Below, piece by piece: positions 6,138 through 6,859 of a stretch of 6,859 bases of DNA. The notes under the pieces were generated by a model. That model saw only the letters and a list, made by a program, of their open reading frames with translations, searched no databases and was not told the origin of the DNA. Position 1 is the first letter of the stretch, and the number at the start of each line of letters is the position of its first letter. The DNA comes from Dehalococcoidia bacterium (GTDB lineage: Bacteria; Chloroflexota; Dehalococcoidia; Dehalococcoidales; BS750m-G39), in assembly GCA_030615425.1 (NCBI GenBank), contig JAUWZG010000056.1, positions 1 through 6,859 on the forward strand, given 5' to 3'. The translations under genes and the position numbers were made by a program.

Positions 6138-6150
6138 TGCTGCCCTCCTT
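6138..6150 (-). promoter_or_regulatory. Ribosome binding site that decides the ABM gene start
   Basis: AAGGAGGG followed by CAGCA and then ATG at 6137. It marks the internal ATG as the true start and rules out the longer open frame reaching 6404. Confidence 0.8.
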
Positions 6151-6159
6151 CCATACTTT

Positions 6160-6859
6160 TTATCCCTGCTTAGTCCTCTGCTCCTGGATAAGCTTTTCCC
6201 CATACTCAAGCAGAAGCTTGGCTCGCTCTGGGGATACCTTCTTTGATTCCAAGTAGGCTTTGAGGGCATCAGAAGGGGCAATCTCTTCAGCAGTCCATTG
6301 CCCCAGTCTGAGGCGGGTCTCCCGCTTAATGTCCTGGGCGATGGTAAAGTAGTGAGCCTCCCGCGCCATATTCCTGATATCATTATCTCTGAGCTGACCT
6401 TCAATCTCCGTCGGCAGGCTAATCTGGAGCCGCACTATGGCATCCCTGACCTTGTCTTGCTGCTCGGCGATAGCTCTGAGCACCGTTGATGTCGGCTCAG
6501 CATCCTGTGGCTCTATATTAATATCGATGGTGACAAAGCGGCGCCCAACTACCTGGTGAAAGTCAAAGGAAGTCCGCCTTTTGCCTGTTTCACTATCCGG
6601 CTCAATTTCTACCAGATAAAATCCCTTATCATCTTCCCCTTCGCTGAAATCCAGCCGCTCCAGACTACCGGCATAAACCACCGGCGGGTTATGGCTTAAG
6701 ACCTGGTGCTTATGAATATGACCCAAGGCGATATAATCAAAGGCGGGATGGGCAACATTGCTCAGCAGCAAGGCATGCTCCTGCCCTATGGTCATTGACC
6801 TCTCTGAGCCTACCTGGGCGCCGGAGACCCAGACATGGGCAGCCAGTATGGCAGGCAGT
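6160..6859 (-). CDS. sbcD: SbcD/Mre11-type DNA exonuclease subunit, C-terminal part (partial)
   Basis: Metal-dependent nuclease subunit that, with the SbcC/Rad50 ATPase, cleaves hairpins and processes double-strand breaks. The window holds the last 232 residues; the frame is open to the high-coordinate edge, so the ATG at 6795 is internal. Visible features from the edge: AILAAHVWVSGAQVGSERS (metal-ligand His of the calcineurin-like phosphoesterase fold, at about visible residue 8), YIALGHIHKHQ with the GHxH metal motif at 46-49, then PPVVYAGSLERLDF at 58-71 and KGFYLVE, followed by the C-terminal capping domain. The first phosphoesterase motifs (DxH, GNHD) lie outside the window. The gene that follows is the ABM protein, not sbcC, which usually lies next to sbcD. 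It could equally be called a Mre11-like exonuclease; the family is clear, the exact subtype is not. Confidence 0.88.
   Translation of the reverse strand, partial: LPAILAAHVWVSGAQVGSERSMTIGQEHALLLSNVAHPAFDYIALGHIHKHQVLSHNPPVVYAGSLERLDFSEGEDDKGFYLVEIEPDSETGKRRTSFDFHQVVGRRFVTIDINIEPQDAEPTSTVLRAIAEQQDKVRDAIVRLQISLPTEIEGQLRDNDIRNMAREAHYFTIAQDIKRETRLRLGQWTAEEIAPSDALKAYLESKKVSPERAKLLLEYGEKLIQEQRTKQG

Noticed and set aside
6138..6404. N-terminal extension of the ABM protein to a 188-aa form
   Set aside because: The extension overlaps sbcD in another frame and lacks family features, while the internal ATG at 6137 has a near-ideal ribosome binding site.
6160..6795. Treating ATG 6795 as the start of a complete 211-aa protein
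   Set aside because: The same frame continues to the window edge and encodes SbcD residues including the AAHVW metal-ligand segment, so the gene is truncated by the window.
1..6859. CRISPR arrays, transposons, tRNA or rRNA genes
   Set aside because: I looked for repeat-spacer periodicity, transposase motifs and RNA gene signatures on both strands and saw none; coding density by ordinary genes leaves little room.

Overview
This window is most of a Wood-Ljungdahl (reductive acetyl-CoA) gene cluster, preceded by the end of an unrelated repair/housekeeping unit. Every gene I can support lies on the minus strand, so transcription runs from high to low coordinates. The window suggests a strictly anaerobic bacterium. 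The long, divergent formate-tetrahydrofolate ligase, the arrangement of WL genes and the style of the SbcD and ABM proteins fit Dehalococcoidia/Chloroflexota or a related sediment lineage best. That placement is inference from remembered family features, not a search. A feature against Dehalococcoides itself is the start of a CO dehydrogenase gene, which characterised D. mccartyi strains lack.

Layout in transcription order. (1) 6859-6160: C-terminal part of an SbcD/Mre11-type nuclease, with its start outside the window. (2) 6137-5838: a 99-aa ABM-fold protein, 22 nt behind sbcD. (3) 5837-5701: a 137-bp intergenic region with a good sigma-70-type promoter (TTGACT-17-TAGACT). The promoter spacer is itself a dyad. 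A 7-bp inverted repeat sits at the predicted transcript start, followed by a longer stem-loop in the leader. (4) 5700-1: a tight run of seven genes: cooC, fhs, a second cooC-like gene, folD, a 72-codon gene of unknown function, acsD and the first 74 codons of cooS/acsA. Gaps inside the run are 2-35 nt and most genes have strong GGAGG-type ribosome binding sites, so this looks like one operon continuing past position 1.

How the genes work together: Fhs activates formate to 10-formyl-THF, and FolD converts it to methenyl- and then methylene-THF. After reduction to methyl-THF (by a MetF not in this window), the methyl group goes to the corrinoid iron-sulfur protein, whose small subunit is AcsD. 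It is then joined to CO made by the CooS/AcsA CO dehydrogenase to form acetyl-CoA. The two CooC-type ATPases are expected to load nickel into the CO dehydrogenase C-cluster and/or the acetyl-CoA synthase A-cluster. The pathway could also run in the oxidative direction.

I saw no tRNA, rRNA, CRISPR array, insertion sequence or other mobile element. The parts most worth following up are the 72-codon gene inside the operon, the paired CooC paralogues on either side of fhs, and the dense set of inverted repeats in the operon leader. Several start codons needed correction (fhs GTG, acsD second ATG, second cooC TTG, ABM internal ATG).
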